10,513 nucleotides of DNA from Sulfurovum sp. (GTDB lineage: Bacteria > Campylobacterota > Campylobacteria > Campylobacterales > Sulfurovaceae): assembly GCA_027066595.1 (NCBI GenBank), contig JAMONG010000136.1:1-10513 (forward strand), written 5' to 3'. The translations under genes were made by a program, and so were the position numbers. The notes beneath the pieces are model-generated. The model ran no database searches. It worked only from the letters and a program-made list of their open reading frames with translations, and was not told the DNA's origin. This document shows, piece by piece, positions 1 to 5,414 of this stretch; within the stretch, counting starts at the first letter, position 1, and each line of letters starts with the position of its first letter.

Positions 1-801
1 AGTATTTTTGACTGGTTATCTGCTCGTGGTGAAACTCAACATTACTCGATTGATGTAGATAAAGGAGAAGAGTCCTATACTAATTTTATTGGCTCTTTAA
101 CATCCAATAATTACAAAGAAGAATATCTAAAATTTACGGATTTAAATGCAAACATTATACGTTATATCCATAATAATGAGTCTAGCTTAAAGATTTTTTT
201 AAAACTATTAAGCAACTATGAGCATGAAAAAATCATAGATTTGTTACATTTATTAACCCTTGAATATCGTAGGATAAACAATGAAATAACTATACAGTTA
301 GGAGAAATGAGCCTTTCTATAATAAAGCAACTTTATAAGAAGGATAAGATAACGTGGGTGAAATTATATAGTCAGATACTTAAGTCACTTGCCGTGTCAT
401 ATTTTTTAGAAAAAAACAACAATAAGAAGATGAGAGAATATCTTGAAGAATATTCTCAGCTAATTAAAGAACAATATAATAAAAATCCAGGGGATTGGAT
501 TCATGAACATAGGCTTCTTTGTTTGAATAATTCAGATTTAGAAAATCTTGCTGTACATGTTAATAACTTAAAGACAATAGAAGAAGAAAATTTTAGAATT
601 GATGATGAAAAATATCTTAACGTACTTGAAACGATAAGAGTTTTATATTTTAAAAATAATCAATTAGATAAAGCTATAGAAACACAAAACAAATGTGTTT
701 CTAAATTAGGAAATCTTACGAAGAAAAACCACACTGTCTGGTTAAAAAAGTATGAAGAAGCACAGAAGATACTCGAAGCCTTAGACGCTAAAACAAAATA
801 A
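1..801 (+). CDS. C-terminal part of a helical, TPR-like protein (5' end outside window)
   Basis: The reading frame is open from base 1 to a TAA at 799-801, giving 266 visible residues, so the true start lies upstream. An internal TTG at 241 could start a shorter product, but the frame and its composition continue unchanged through the first 80 codons, so I treat the gene as 5'-truncated by the window. The visible part is rich in Leu, Lys, Glu and Asn and consists of successive amphipathic helices. The last third has TPR-like spacing, including a YFKNNQLDKAIETQNKC stretch near residues 216-232. There is no signal peptide, membrane segment or catalytic motif in this part. Many large bacterial effector, signalling or defence proteins end in such helical repeats, but the N-terminal domain that would define the job is missing. 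No clear terminator follows. The TPR assignment is moderate and the function is unknown. Confidence 0.75.
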   Translation, partial: SIFDWLSARGETQHYSIDVDKGEESYTNFIGSLTSNNYKEEYLKFTDLNANIIRYIHNNESSLKIFLKLLSNYEHEKIIDLLHLLTLEYRRINNEITIQLGEMSLSIIKQLYKKDKITWVKLYSQILKSLAVSYFLEKNNNKKMREYLEEYSQLIKEQYNKNPGDWIHEHRLLCLNNSDLENLAVHVNNLKTIEEENFRIDDEKYLNVLETIRVLYFKNNQLDKAIETQNKCVSKLGNLTKKNHTVWLKKYEEAQKILEALDAKTK

Positions 802-834
802 AAAATGTTATGAAAAAAATTAAGATTTTAATAT

Positions 835-851
835 AAAGTAACAAAAAGTAA
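835..851. repeat. 17-bp direct repeat, left copy
   Basis: The sequence AAAGTAACAAAAAGTAA occurs here and again, identically, at 1135-1151, exactly 300 bp away. The two copies bracket the small gene at 897-1130. Each copy itself contains AAGTAA twice. The match ends abruptly on both sides. Such an arrangement could be a cassette or excision boundary, a duplicated recombinase or regulator site, or the result of a local duplication. Confidence 0.8.
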
Positions 852-894
852 TTCCAAGTTGTTAAGATTAGCTTATCTAAACAAAAGGAATTAC
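848..894. repeat. Inverted repeat with inner near-palindrome upstream of the small basic gene
   Basis: GTAATTCC (848-855) is the exact reverse complement of GGAATTAC (887-894). Between these arms lies AGATTAGCTTATCT (865-878), a 14-bp palindrome with one mismatched pair. The right arm overlaps the ribosome binding site (AAAAGGA, 883-889) of the gene at 897. The nested dyads could be an operator or an mRNA structure that masks the ribosome binding site. The left arm overlaps the end of the 17-bp direct repeat. Confidence 0.4.
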
Positions 895-896
895 CG

Positions 897-1130
897 ATGA
901 AACGACAAATACTCATCATTACTAAACATGCAAAATCAAGAATAAAAGAAAGACTAGGACTTCCTAAAAGAGGACATAGTCGTCATATTCAAAAAGTTTT
1001 AAGACAAGGTCTCTTACTCTCAAGAAAAGGTCAAAAAGAGTTTAATCTTTTATACCAAGGATTTATATATATTTTTAGAGTAGATCTCTCTCTGCAACCC
1101 ATCCTCATTACCACTTACCGTGAACGATAA
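897..1130 (+). CDS. Small basic protein, DUF4258-like
   Basis: This encodes a 77-residue, strongly basic protein. The ATG is preceded at good spacing by AAAAGGA (883-889). The N-terminal pattern ITKHAKSRIKERLGLPK (residues 7-23), followed by a middle with RQGLL and a C-terminal strand pair ending in LITTYR, resembles the small proteins annotated as DUF4258 or as conserved phage and mobile-element proteins. Those have an H-A-x-x-R-x-x-E-R helix and end in a short strand such as VLITV. Some relatives are thought to have a RelE/BrnT-like fold, so a toxin or RNA-binding role is possible, but no catalytic residues can be assigned here. The gene stands alone between two identical 17-bp repeats and overlaps no neighbour. 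The coding call is good; the function is unknown. Confidence 0.65.
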   Translation: MKRQILIITKHAKSRIKERLGLPKRGHSRHIQKVLRQGLLLSRKGQKEFNLLYQGFIYIFRVDLSLQPILITTYRER

Positions 1131-1134
1131 TTAA

Positions 1135-1151
1135 AAAGTAACAAAAAGTAA
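1135..1151. repeat. 17-bp direct repeat, right copy
   Basis: This is an identical copy of AAAGTAACAAAAAGTAA at 835-851. It begins 5 bases after the stop codon of the small basic gene and lies about 90 bases upstream of the first GTPase gene. Because one copy precedes and the other follows the same gene, the repeat-gene-repeat unit is 317 bp. Confidence 0.8.
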
Positions 1152-1159
1152 ATCAGCAA

Positions 1160-1190
1160 TTGTAGAATGCAGCTGTACTTAAGATATAAA
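1160..1190 (+). promoter_or_regulatory. Weak promoter candidate for the GTPase pair
   Basis: TATAAA (1185-1190) could act as a -10 box, with TTGTAG (1160-1165) as a poor -35 box at 19-bp spacing. It would start transcription about 45 bases upstream of the first GTPase start codon. The gap behind the small basic gene (112 bases) fits a separate transcription unit. The match is weak and rests on this one hexamer. Confidence 0.25.
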
Positions 1191-1242
1191 CTTCACGTGT
1201 AATTTGAAATAATTACCAATAATATTTAAATAGGAGAAAACA

Positions 1243-2226
1243 ATGAAAAATAATACAATATTTACAGAACTAGAAAATGATATACACACAGCAACCCTTG
1301 ATGAAATTACAAAAAATAAGCTATTTGCAAATATTTTAAACTTAAAAAAACAAAAAGTGAATTTGATGATAACGGGTGCAACAGGATGTGGTAAAAGTTC
1401 TACTATAAATGCCATGTTTGATGTGGAAGTAGCAAAGGTTGGCATGGGTGTTGACCCTGAGACGATGGATATAGAAAAATATGAGCTAGGAAACTTGGTA
1501 CTATGGGACAGTCCTGGACTCGGGGATGGGAAAGAGAAAGATATAAAGCATTCAAAAGACATAGTAGAGAAGTTAAATGAGCTAGACAAAGAGGGGAATC
1601 CTCTCATCGACTTGGTCTTGGTTATCTTAGATGGTGGAAGCAGAGATTTGGGTACCTCTTATGAGCTTATTAATAATGTGATTATCCCTAATCTGGGAGA
1701 AAATGCTAAAGATAGAATCTTAGTAGCCATCAACCAAGCAGATGTGGCTATGAAAGGGAGACACTGGGATTTTGAGAAGAACAAGCCTGAAGCAACACTG
1801 GTAGAGTTTTTAAATGCCAAAGTAGCCTCTGTTGAAAAAAGAGTGAAAGAAGCTACAGGTGTAGTGATAGAGCCTATTTATTATTCTGCAGGTTTTAAAG
1901 AAGAAGATGAGAAGCAACTTCCTTATAATCTTTCAAAATTACTGTACTTTATTATTAAGCATACACCAGATCAAAAAAGACTAACTTTTGTAGATACAAC
2001 ATCAAAAGAAAAAGAAGTGTGGTCAGATAATGATGAAATTGAAGACTATAATTTAGAGATTAAAAAAACTTTTATGAAGACTATTACTGAGTATGCGACT
2101 AAAGGGGCAGATATTGGTGGAGATATTGGTGCTATCTTTGGAAATACAGGACGTAGAATAGGGAGTGCCATAGGTGGAGTAGTTGGAGCCATTGGTGGTG
2201 GTATAAAAAGTTTGTTTGGTTTCTAG
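1243..2226 (+). CDS. YeeP/YfjP-type P-loop GTPase with C-terminal glycine zipper
   Basis: This is a 327-residue GTPase of the TRAFAC, 50S-ribosome-binding-GTPase-like group, to which the E. coli prophage/island proteins YfjP, YeeP and YkfA belong. The motifs are clear: G1 GATGCGKS (45-52), G3 DSPGLG (89-94), G4 NQAD (164-167, where most families have NKxD) and a G5-like YSA (214-216). A conserved VGxGVDPETM block around 66-75 probably covers switch I. After a charged linker (about 245-285) the last 40 residues are glycine-zipper-like: Gly at 288, 292, 296, 300 and again at 303, 307, 311, 315, with Ala, Ile and Val between, ending in a short hydrophobic tip. That is typical of segments that pack within or against membranes. 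The start is supported by AGGAGA (1232-1237). A paralogue starts 3 bases after the stop, so the two are surely co-translated. The cellular role is unknown. Confidence 0.9.
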   Translation: MKNNTIFTELENDIHTATLDEITKNKLFANILNLKKQKVNLMITGATGCGKSSTINAMFDVEVAKVGMGVDPETMDIEKYELGNLVLWDSPGLGDGKEKDIKHSKDIVEKLNELDKEGNPLIDLVLVILDGGSRDLGTSYELINNVIIPNLGENAKDRILVAINQADVAMKGRHWDFEKNKPEATLVEFLNAKVASVEKRVKEATGVVIEPIYYSAGFKEEDEKQLPYNLSKLLYFIIKHTPDQKRLTFVDTTSKEKEVWSDNDEIEDYNLEIKKTFMKTITEYATKGADIGGDIGAIFGNTGRRIGSAIGGVVGAIGGGIKSLFGF

Positions 2227-2229
2227 TCT

Positions 2230-2925
2230 ATGTACAAGGAATATAGACTTGATACTTTAAAACGTAATCTTATACTTATGGGTGCTTCCCCCTTAGATGT
2301 GATGATAACGGGTGTTACTGGTGCAGGTAAGTCTACGACACTAAACAGTATATTTCAAAAAAATACAGCGACTGTGGGTAGAGGTGTTGATCCTGAGACC
2401 ATGAGTCTAGAGAGTTATACTCTTAATAATCTCATACATTTTTGGGACACTCCAGGTCTCGGAGATGGTGTGGTACAAGATACAAAACATGCTAAAAATA
2501 TTACAAGATTTTTATATAAAACCTATATCCAAGAAGGCAATGAATATGGCTTCATAGATATGGTTTTAGTTATTATTGACGGTTCAAATAGAGATATGGG
2601 TACGACATACAAGCTACTTAATGAAGTTATCATTCCTAATTTTCAAAAGAAAAGAATCATAGTTGCCATAAATCAAGCAGATATGGCAATGAAAGGAAGA
2701 GAATGGGACTACAAAAGTAACAGTCCCCTGCCCAAACTTAAAACCTTTTTAGACAATAAATCTTTGTCTATTCAAAAAAGAGTAAAAGAAGCTACAGGTG
2801 TTTCTATTGTAAAGCCCATATATTATTCTGCAGAGTGTGACTATAATATAAATGTACTTTTGGATGCAATGATTGGAAATATGCCAGAGACAAAAAGATT
2901 ACTAAAGCTTACAGGAGAAGAATGA
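2230..2925 (+). CDS. YeeP/YfjP-type P-loop GTPase, short paralogue of the preceding gene
   Basis: This 231-residue GTPase is clearly homologous to its upstream neighbour. It shares the VGxGVDPETM block (49-58), G1 GVTGAGKS (28-35), G3 DTPGLG (73-78), G4 NQAD (148-151), the following MAMKGRxWD stretch, and VKEATG leading to PIYYSA (196-201). It lacks both the extra N-terminal 17 residues and the whole C-terminal linker plus glycine zipper, so it is essentially a bare G domain. The ATG lies 3 bases behind the first gene's TAG, without a good ribosome binding site of its own, which points to translational coupling and a fixed ratio of the two products. A heterodimer of a membrane-associating and a soluble partner is a reasonable inference. 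The nucleotide-binding call is firm; the biological role is not known. Confidence 0.9.
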   Translation: MYKEYRLDTLKRNLILMGASPLDVMITGVTGAGKSTTLNSIFQKNTATVGRGVDPETMSLESYTLNNLIHFWDTPGLGDGVVQDTKHAKNITRFLYKTYIQEGNEYGFIDMVLVIIDGSNRDMGTTYKLLNEVIIPNFQKKRIIVAINQADMAMKGREWDYKSNSPLPKLKTFLDNKSLSIQKRVKEATGVSIVKPIYYSAECDYNINVLLDAMIGNMPETKRLLKLTGEE

Positions 2926-2964
2926 TGATATTGTTACTGATACAAATCCAAACCCTTTGAGGTA

Positions 2965-3002
2965 ACTACTGCTCTTACAAATTAAATCGGTAGTGATTTT
3001 TT
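2965..3002 (+). terminator. Possible Rho-independent terminator after the GTPase pair
   Basis: ACTACTG (2965-2971) can pair with CGGTAGT (2988-2994), with one G-U pair, and the stem is followed almost directly by a run of six T (2997-3002). The loop is long (16 bases) and the stem short, so this is only a moderate candidate. It is well placed 40 bases after the second GTPase stop. Confidence 0.4.
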
Positions 3003-3023
3003 GTCTAAGGCTTCTTACTGTAG

Positions 3024-3033
3024 ATGTTATAAT
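3024..3033 (+). promoter_or_regulatory. Possible -10 element, first of two identical copies
   Basis: ATGTTATAAT contains a perfect TATAAT (3028-3033). The same ten bases recur at 3116-3125, nearer the antitoxin gene. Two promoters in tandem, or one promoter and a chance match, are both possible. No convincing -35 box is seen, as is usual in Campylobacterota. Confidence 0.3.
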
Positions 3034-3115
3034 GTTAACTATTGAGTACAGTAAATTATAGTGACACAACAACCAGAAAAGAATATTTTGAATATTAATA
3101 AGATATATCTTTAGT

Positions 3116-3125
3116 ATGTTATAAT
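3116..3125 (+). promoter_or_regulatory. Likely -10 element of the antitoxin-toxin operon
   Basis: ATGTTATAAT carries a perfect TATAAT (3120-3125), 26 bases ahead of the antitoxin ATG. This puts the transcript start near 3132 and leaves room for the AAGGA ribosome binding site (3142-3146). The sequence upstream is AT-rich with T runs, which suits Campylobacterota sigma-70 promoters that lack a -35 hexamer. Confidence 0.55.
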
Positions 3126-3151
3126 TGTGTATTAAATGAATAAGGATAATT

Positions 3152-3397
3152 ATGAGCTATGTAGAACGTATTAACAATCATTACCCAGATTCTTTCTCAA
3201 AAATACAGTCCTTAGAGATATTAGAAAAATATAAAAATGAATTGACAGCAAAAGAGTATGATGCTATTTTTAGTTCACTTTGTAGTCATGCTTTAGAAAA
3301 TATGTATCTTAATGAAAAAGATATTTTAGTAAGTATTGCCCATTTACGCCATGAAATTAGTTTAGATGAAATAGTCGAGATAGCAAAAGCCTCTTAA
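3152..3397 (+). CDS. VbhA-like antitoxin of a class I Fic toxin-antitoxin module
   Basis: This 81-residue protein is encoded directly upstream of a Fic protein. Class I Fic enzymes are held inactive by a small partner carrying the motif [S/T]xxxE[G/N], whose Glu contacts the second Arg of the Fic motif and blocks productive ATP binding. Here SHALEN (Ser45, Glu49, Asn50) matches. The residues after it (HEISLDEIVEIAK, 67-79) resemble the helix that follows the motif in Bartonella VbhA. The first 40 residues form predicted helices without a recognisable DNA-binding motif. The start has AAGGA (3142-3146) at good spacing. The stop overlaps the toxin's start by one base (TAATG), so antitoxin is made first and translation is coupled. 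The antitoxin assignment rests on the motif plus the position. Confidence 0.8.
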   Translation: MSYVERINNHYPDSFSKIQSLEILEKYKNELTAKEYDAIFSSLCSHALENMYLNEKDILVSIAHLRHEISLDEIVEIAKAS

Positions 3398-3975
3398 TGC
3401 CTTTAAATAGTTTTGATAAAGAACTGATAGATTCCAATCTCCTAGGTGCAACAAACCTCAAAGAACTTCACCGCAAAGAAAAACTTCTTACAAATACCAA
3501 GATGTTATCACTTCAAGAAAATCCTATAGAAGGTAATCTTGATTATAAGCATTTAAAAGAAATACACAAATTTTTATTCTCAGAAGTATATAGTTGGGCA
3601 GGGCAAGATAGATATGATGCTAATATCACGGCAAAGTTCGGTAAAGATACTACTCTATTTACACCTTATGAAAAATTACCTTCAGTATCAAAAATATTAT
3701 TTGATGCACTAAGTGATGAAAACTATTTTAAAGGGCAATCTAAAGTTGAATTTACCCAGAGTGCTTCTACTTTTATGAATGGTCTTAATATCTTACATCC
3801 TTTTAGAGAAGGGAATGGTAGAGTACAGAGAATTTATATGCAGTATTTAGCAAAAAATGCAGGATATGAATTGAATTTTGAAAATATTTCGTCTGAAGAG
3901 ATGGTGCAAGCTTCTATTGATGGAGCACAAGGAAAGTTGTTATTGCTAAAAGAAATTTTTACAAAATCGCTATAA
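3397..3975 (+). CDS. fic: Fic-domain AMP-transferase (toxin)
   Basis: This 192-residue protein is almost entirely a Fic domain. The active-site motif HPFREGNGRVQR (134-145) matches the canonical HPFx[D/E]GNGRxxR with every key residue present: His134 as base, Glu138 for metal, the GNGR anion hole, and Arg145, which the antitoxin Glu would block. The flap region lies near 79-95 (TLFTPYEKLP). The enzyme is therefore predicted to transfer AMP from ATP to a hydroxyl side chain of a target protein. Relatives in this class modify proteins such as DNA gyrase and topoisomerase IV, but the target here is unknown. It has no signal, anchor or secretion (BID) domain and no built-in inhibitory helix, which fits control by the separate antitoxin encoded immediately upstream. 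Its length matches stand-alone cell-filamentation Fic proteins of about 200 residues. Confidence 0.93.
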   Translation: MPLNSFDKELIDSNLLGATNLKELHRKEKLLTNTKMLSLQENPIEGNLDYKHLKEIHKFLFSEVYSWAGQDRYDANITAKFGKDTTLFTPYEKLPSVSKILFDALSDENYFKGQSKVEFTQSASTFMNGLNILHPFREGNGRVQRIYMQYLAKNAGYELNFENISSEEMVQASIDGAQGKLLLLKEIFTKSL

Positions 3976-3980
3976 ATAAC

Positions 3981-4024
3981 TGTCAGTGGAATTGTCAGTA
4001 AAAAACGCCCATTATCTACTGACA
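3981..4024. repeat. Three TGTCAGT half-sites, two direct and one inverted
   Basis: TGTCAGT occurs at 3981-3987 and 3993-3999, 12 bp apart, and the second extends to TGTCAGTA (3993-4000), an exact inverted match to TACTGACA (4017-4024). The inverted pair encloses 16 bases and is followed by a T-rich stretch (about 4029-4042), so it could serve as a weak terminator for the toxin operon. The extra direct copy, however, suggests protein binding sites such as integrase arm sites, or the end of a mobile element. Confidence 0.5.
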
Positions 4025-4051
4025 TCTAATTTTATTATTTTTCTGAAAGGC

Positions 4052-4131
4052 TCTCAAATGCCTAAGCCATCGGGTCTAAGGAGTAATTAGGTATTATTCC
4101 ATATGTGGTTCGAATCCTGATGGGTGTACCA
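4052..4131 (+). pseudogene. tRNA-like remnant; possible attachment site at a tRNA 3' end
   Basis: GGTTCGAATCC (4107-4117) is a consensus tRNA T-arm core. CCA (4129-4131) lies exactly where it should, with 5 T-stem, 7 acceptor and 1 discriminator bases between T-loop and CCA. Upstream, a 5-bp stem with a 7-base loop (4082-4098) sits at the distance expected of an anticodon arm, and hairpin pairing extends to 4080/4100. No intact tRNA results, however: the T-stem pairs at only 3 of 5 positions, the acceptor 3' strand (TGGGTGT, 4121-4127) finds no partner at the 5' end, and the D-arm is poor. Either the tRNA gene has decayed, or only its 3' part (about 4107-4131) is real, as happens where an element integrates into a tRNA gene and displaces the original 3' end. 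In that case the element lies to the left. Confidence 0.45.
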
Positions 4132-4168
4132 CTTTTCATTTTATTTCTTTCAATATATTCATTTTTTA

Positions 4169-4176
4169 TATACAAT
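4169..4176 (+). promoter_or_regulatory. Possible -10 region for the membrane protein gene
   Basis: TATACAAT (4169-4176) follows a T-rich stretch and lies about 50 bases before the start codon at 4224, leaving room for the AGGGTGGA ribosome binding site near 4213-4220. No -35 box is evident. The rest of the 198-base gap before this gene holds only the tRNA-like remnant and AT-rich sequence. Confidence 0.3.
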
Positions 4177-4223
4177 AAGTTTATGATGGAATTAAAAAAA
4201 TCATATAACATAAGGGTGGACTT

Positions 4224-5405
4224 ATGCGTAAAATAAAACTATTTAACTTTTGGAATATGGCATTTGTTGGTACAGCAATACTTTTATTGCTTATGGCAAT
4301 AGATATGTTAACTAATACCTTTGACCTTGACAAGTATGCTTGGGATTTTAAATATTATATTGCTTTTGCTGAAGATGGTTTTGCTATGAAAGATCTTATC
4401 TCCCCTGTGGCATATAGATATATGACCCCTTTTTTAGCAGCGGGACTGCATCATCTTTTTCCACTAAGCATTCCAGAAGCGTTTAAGGTGTTGGCTTATG
4501 TAGGTTTGTGGTTACAGCTTATGGGCATCTATCTGTTTGTAGTGTACTATACCAAATCTTTTAGTGCTGCGGTGATTGCTACGTTAGTGACTGCCTTTTC
4601 AGCTGTGAATGTAAAGTTTTTACTTTTTGACCCATTTCGTCCAGATATATTTGCTTACTTTATTGTCATTGTAGCGGTCTATTTGGCATTTGAGAAAAAA
4701 GTGTTATGGCTGATGGTTGTAACTGCGATAGGCGTACAGTTTAGAGAGTTTACACTTGTCCCTTTGATTGCTTATTTTATCAATATAACCCTCAACAAAG
4801 AGTGGAAAGAACTTAAACTATACATAGTACCACTTTTCTTTACACTTATACTTGCTGTCCTTTTACCAAGGGTACTGATACCCGTGACAGAGAGTTACCA
4901 ATATGTGAAAAGTTTAAATGATGTGTTGAGTATCCCTTTAGATAAATGGAGAAGCTTTAATTGGCTCTATACGATTGTCATCTACTTTTTACCACTTTTT
5001 ATACTGCTTACACGAGAGAGGATAAGAAAGATAAAAGAGACGATGCCTGCAAAAGAGTTTCGCTTTGTTGTCATCTATACACTACTTGTAGCACTGCTCT
5101 CTATGTATGGGGGTACTGACCTTGCAAGGTTTACTACCTTTTTGTTTATTCCACAGATTATTTTTGTAGGGTATATGGTACCGTATGCCTCTAAAGTTGA
5201 ATGGGTCTATCTTTTAGTGACCGTTTTTCTTTTCAACAAGATACATACGCCTATCCCTATAGGAGATGTAAATTGGTATGGTGGATATGCCAATATTGTC
5301 ACGCATGGAACCTATATGCATCTGTTTTGGATGGCACTTATTATTCTAGGTGCAGTGGTACTGAGAATGGTATTAAAACGTATGGGTTTTTTGGGTAAAG
5401 AATAG
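4224..5405 (+). CDS. Polytopic membrane protein, GT-C glycosyltransferase-like
   Basis: This 393-residue protein is mostly transmembrane. By eye there are about nine or ten hydrophobic helices, beginning with one at residues 12-29. The first external loop carries Asp-rich residues (FDLDKYAWDFKYY, about 33-45), followed by a YRYMTPFLAAGLHH stretch at about 64-77. Later comes an FREFTLVPLIAYF segment that begins a new helix. This layout resembles lipid-linked-sugar GT-C transferases and their uncharacterised relatives, in which acidic residues in the first loop bind the sugar-phosphate donor, but no diagnostic motif proves it. The start has a ribosome binding site (AGGGTGGA). The gene converges on the next one with only 9 bases between stops. 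It is probably involved in cell-envelope glycan or lipid assembly; a transporter or other membrane protein is not excluded. Confidence 0.75.
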   Translation: MRKIKLFNFWNMAFVGTAILLLLMAIDMLTNTFDLDKYAWDFKYYIAFAEDGFAMKDLISPVAYRYMTPFLAAGLHHLFPLSIPEAFKVLAYVGLWLQLMGIYLFVVYYTKSFSAAVIATLVTAFSAVNVKFLLFDPFRPDIFAYFIVIVAVYLAFEKKVLWLMVVTAIGVQFREFTLVPLIAYFINITLNKEWKELKLYIVPLFFTLILAVLLPRVLIPVTESYQYVKSLNDVLSIPLDKWRSFNWLYTIVIYFLPLFILLTRERIRKIKETMPAKEFRFVVIYTLLVALLSMYGGTDLARFTTFLFIPQIIFVGYMVPYASKVEWVYLLVTVFLFNKIHTPIPIGDVNWYGGYANIVTHGTYMHLFWMALIILGAVVLRMVLKRMGFLGKE

Positions 5406-5414
5406 CTCTTAGCT

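Noticed and set aside
241..801. A complete short gene starting at TTG 241
   Set aside because: The frame is open all the way from base 1 with unchanged composition, and no ribosome binding site stands before the TTG, so the gene more likely begins outside the window.
848..894. Integron attC site next to the small basic gene
   Set aside because: The dyad is suggestive, but the required RYYYAAC and GTTRRRY boxes are not both present at the ends, and the site precedes rather than follows the gene.
1179..1607. Ser/Phe-rich minus-strand frame opposite the first GTPase
   Set aside because: It runs antisense across the P-loop and G3 codons of a clear GTPase and resembles no protein family.
4052..4131. 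An intact, functional tRNA gene
   Set aside because: The T-loop and CCA are well placed, but the acceptor pairs at about 3 of 7 positions, the T-stem at 3 of 5, and the D-arm is poor. It is listed only as a remnant.
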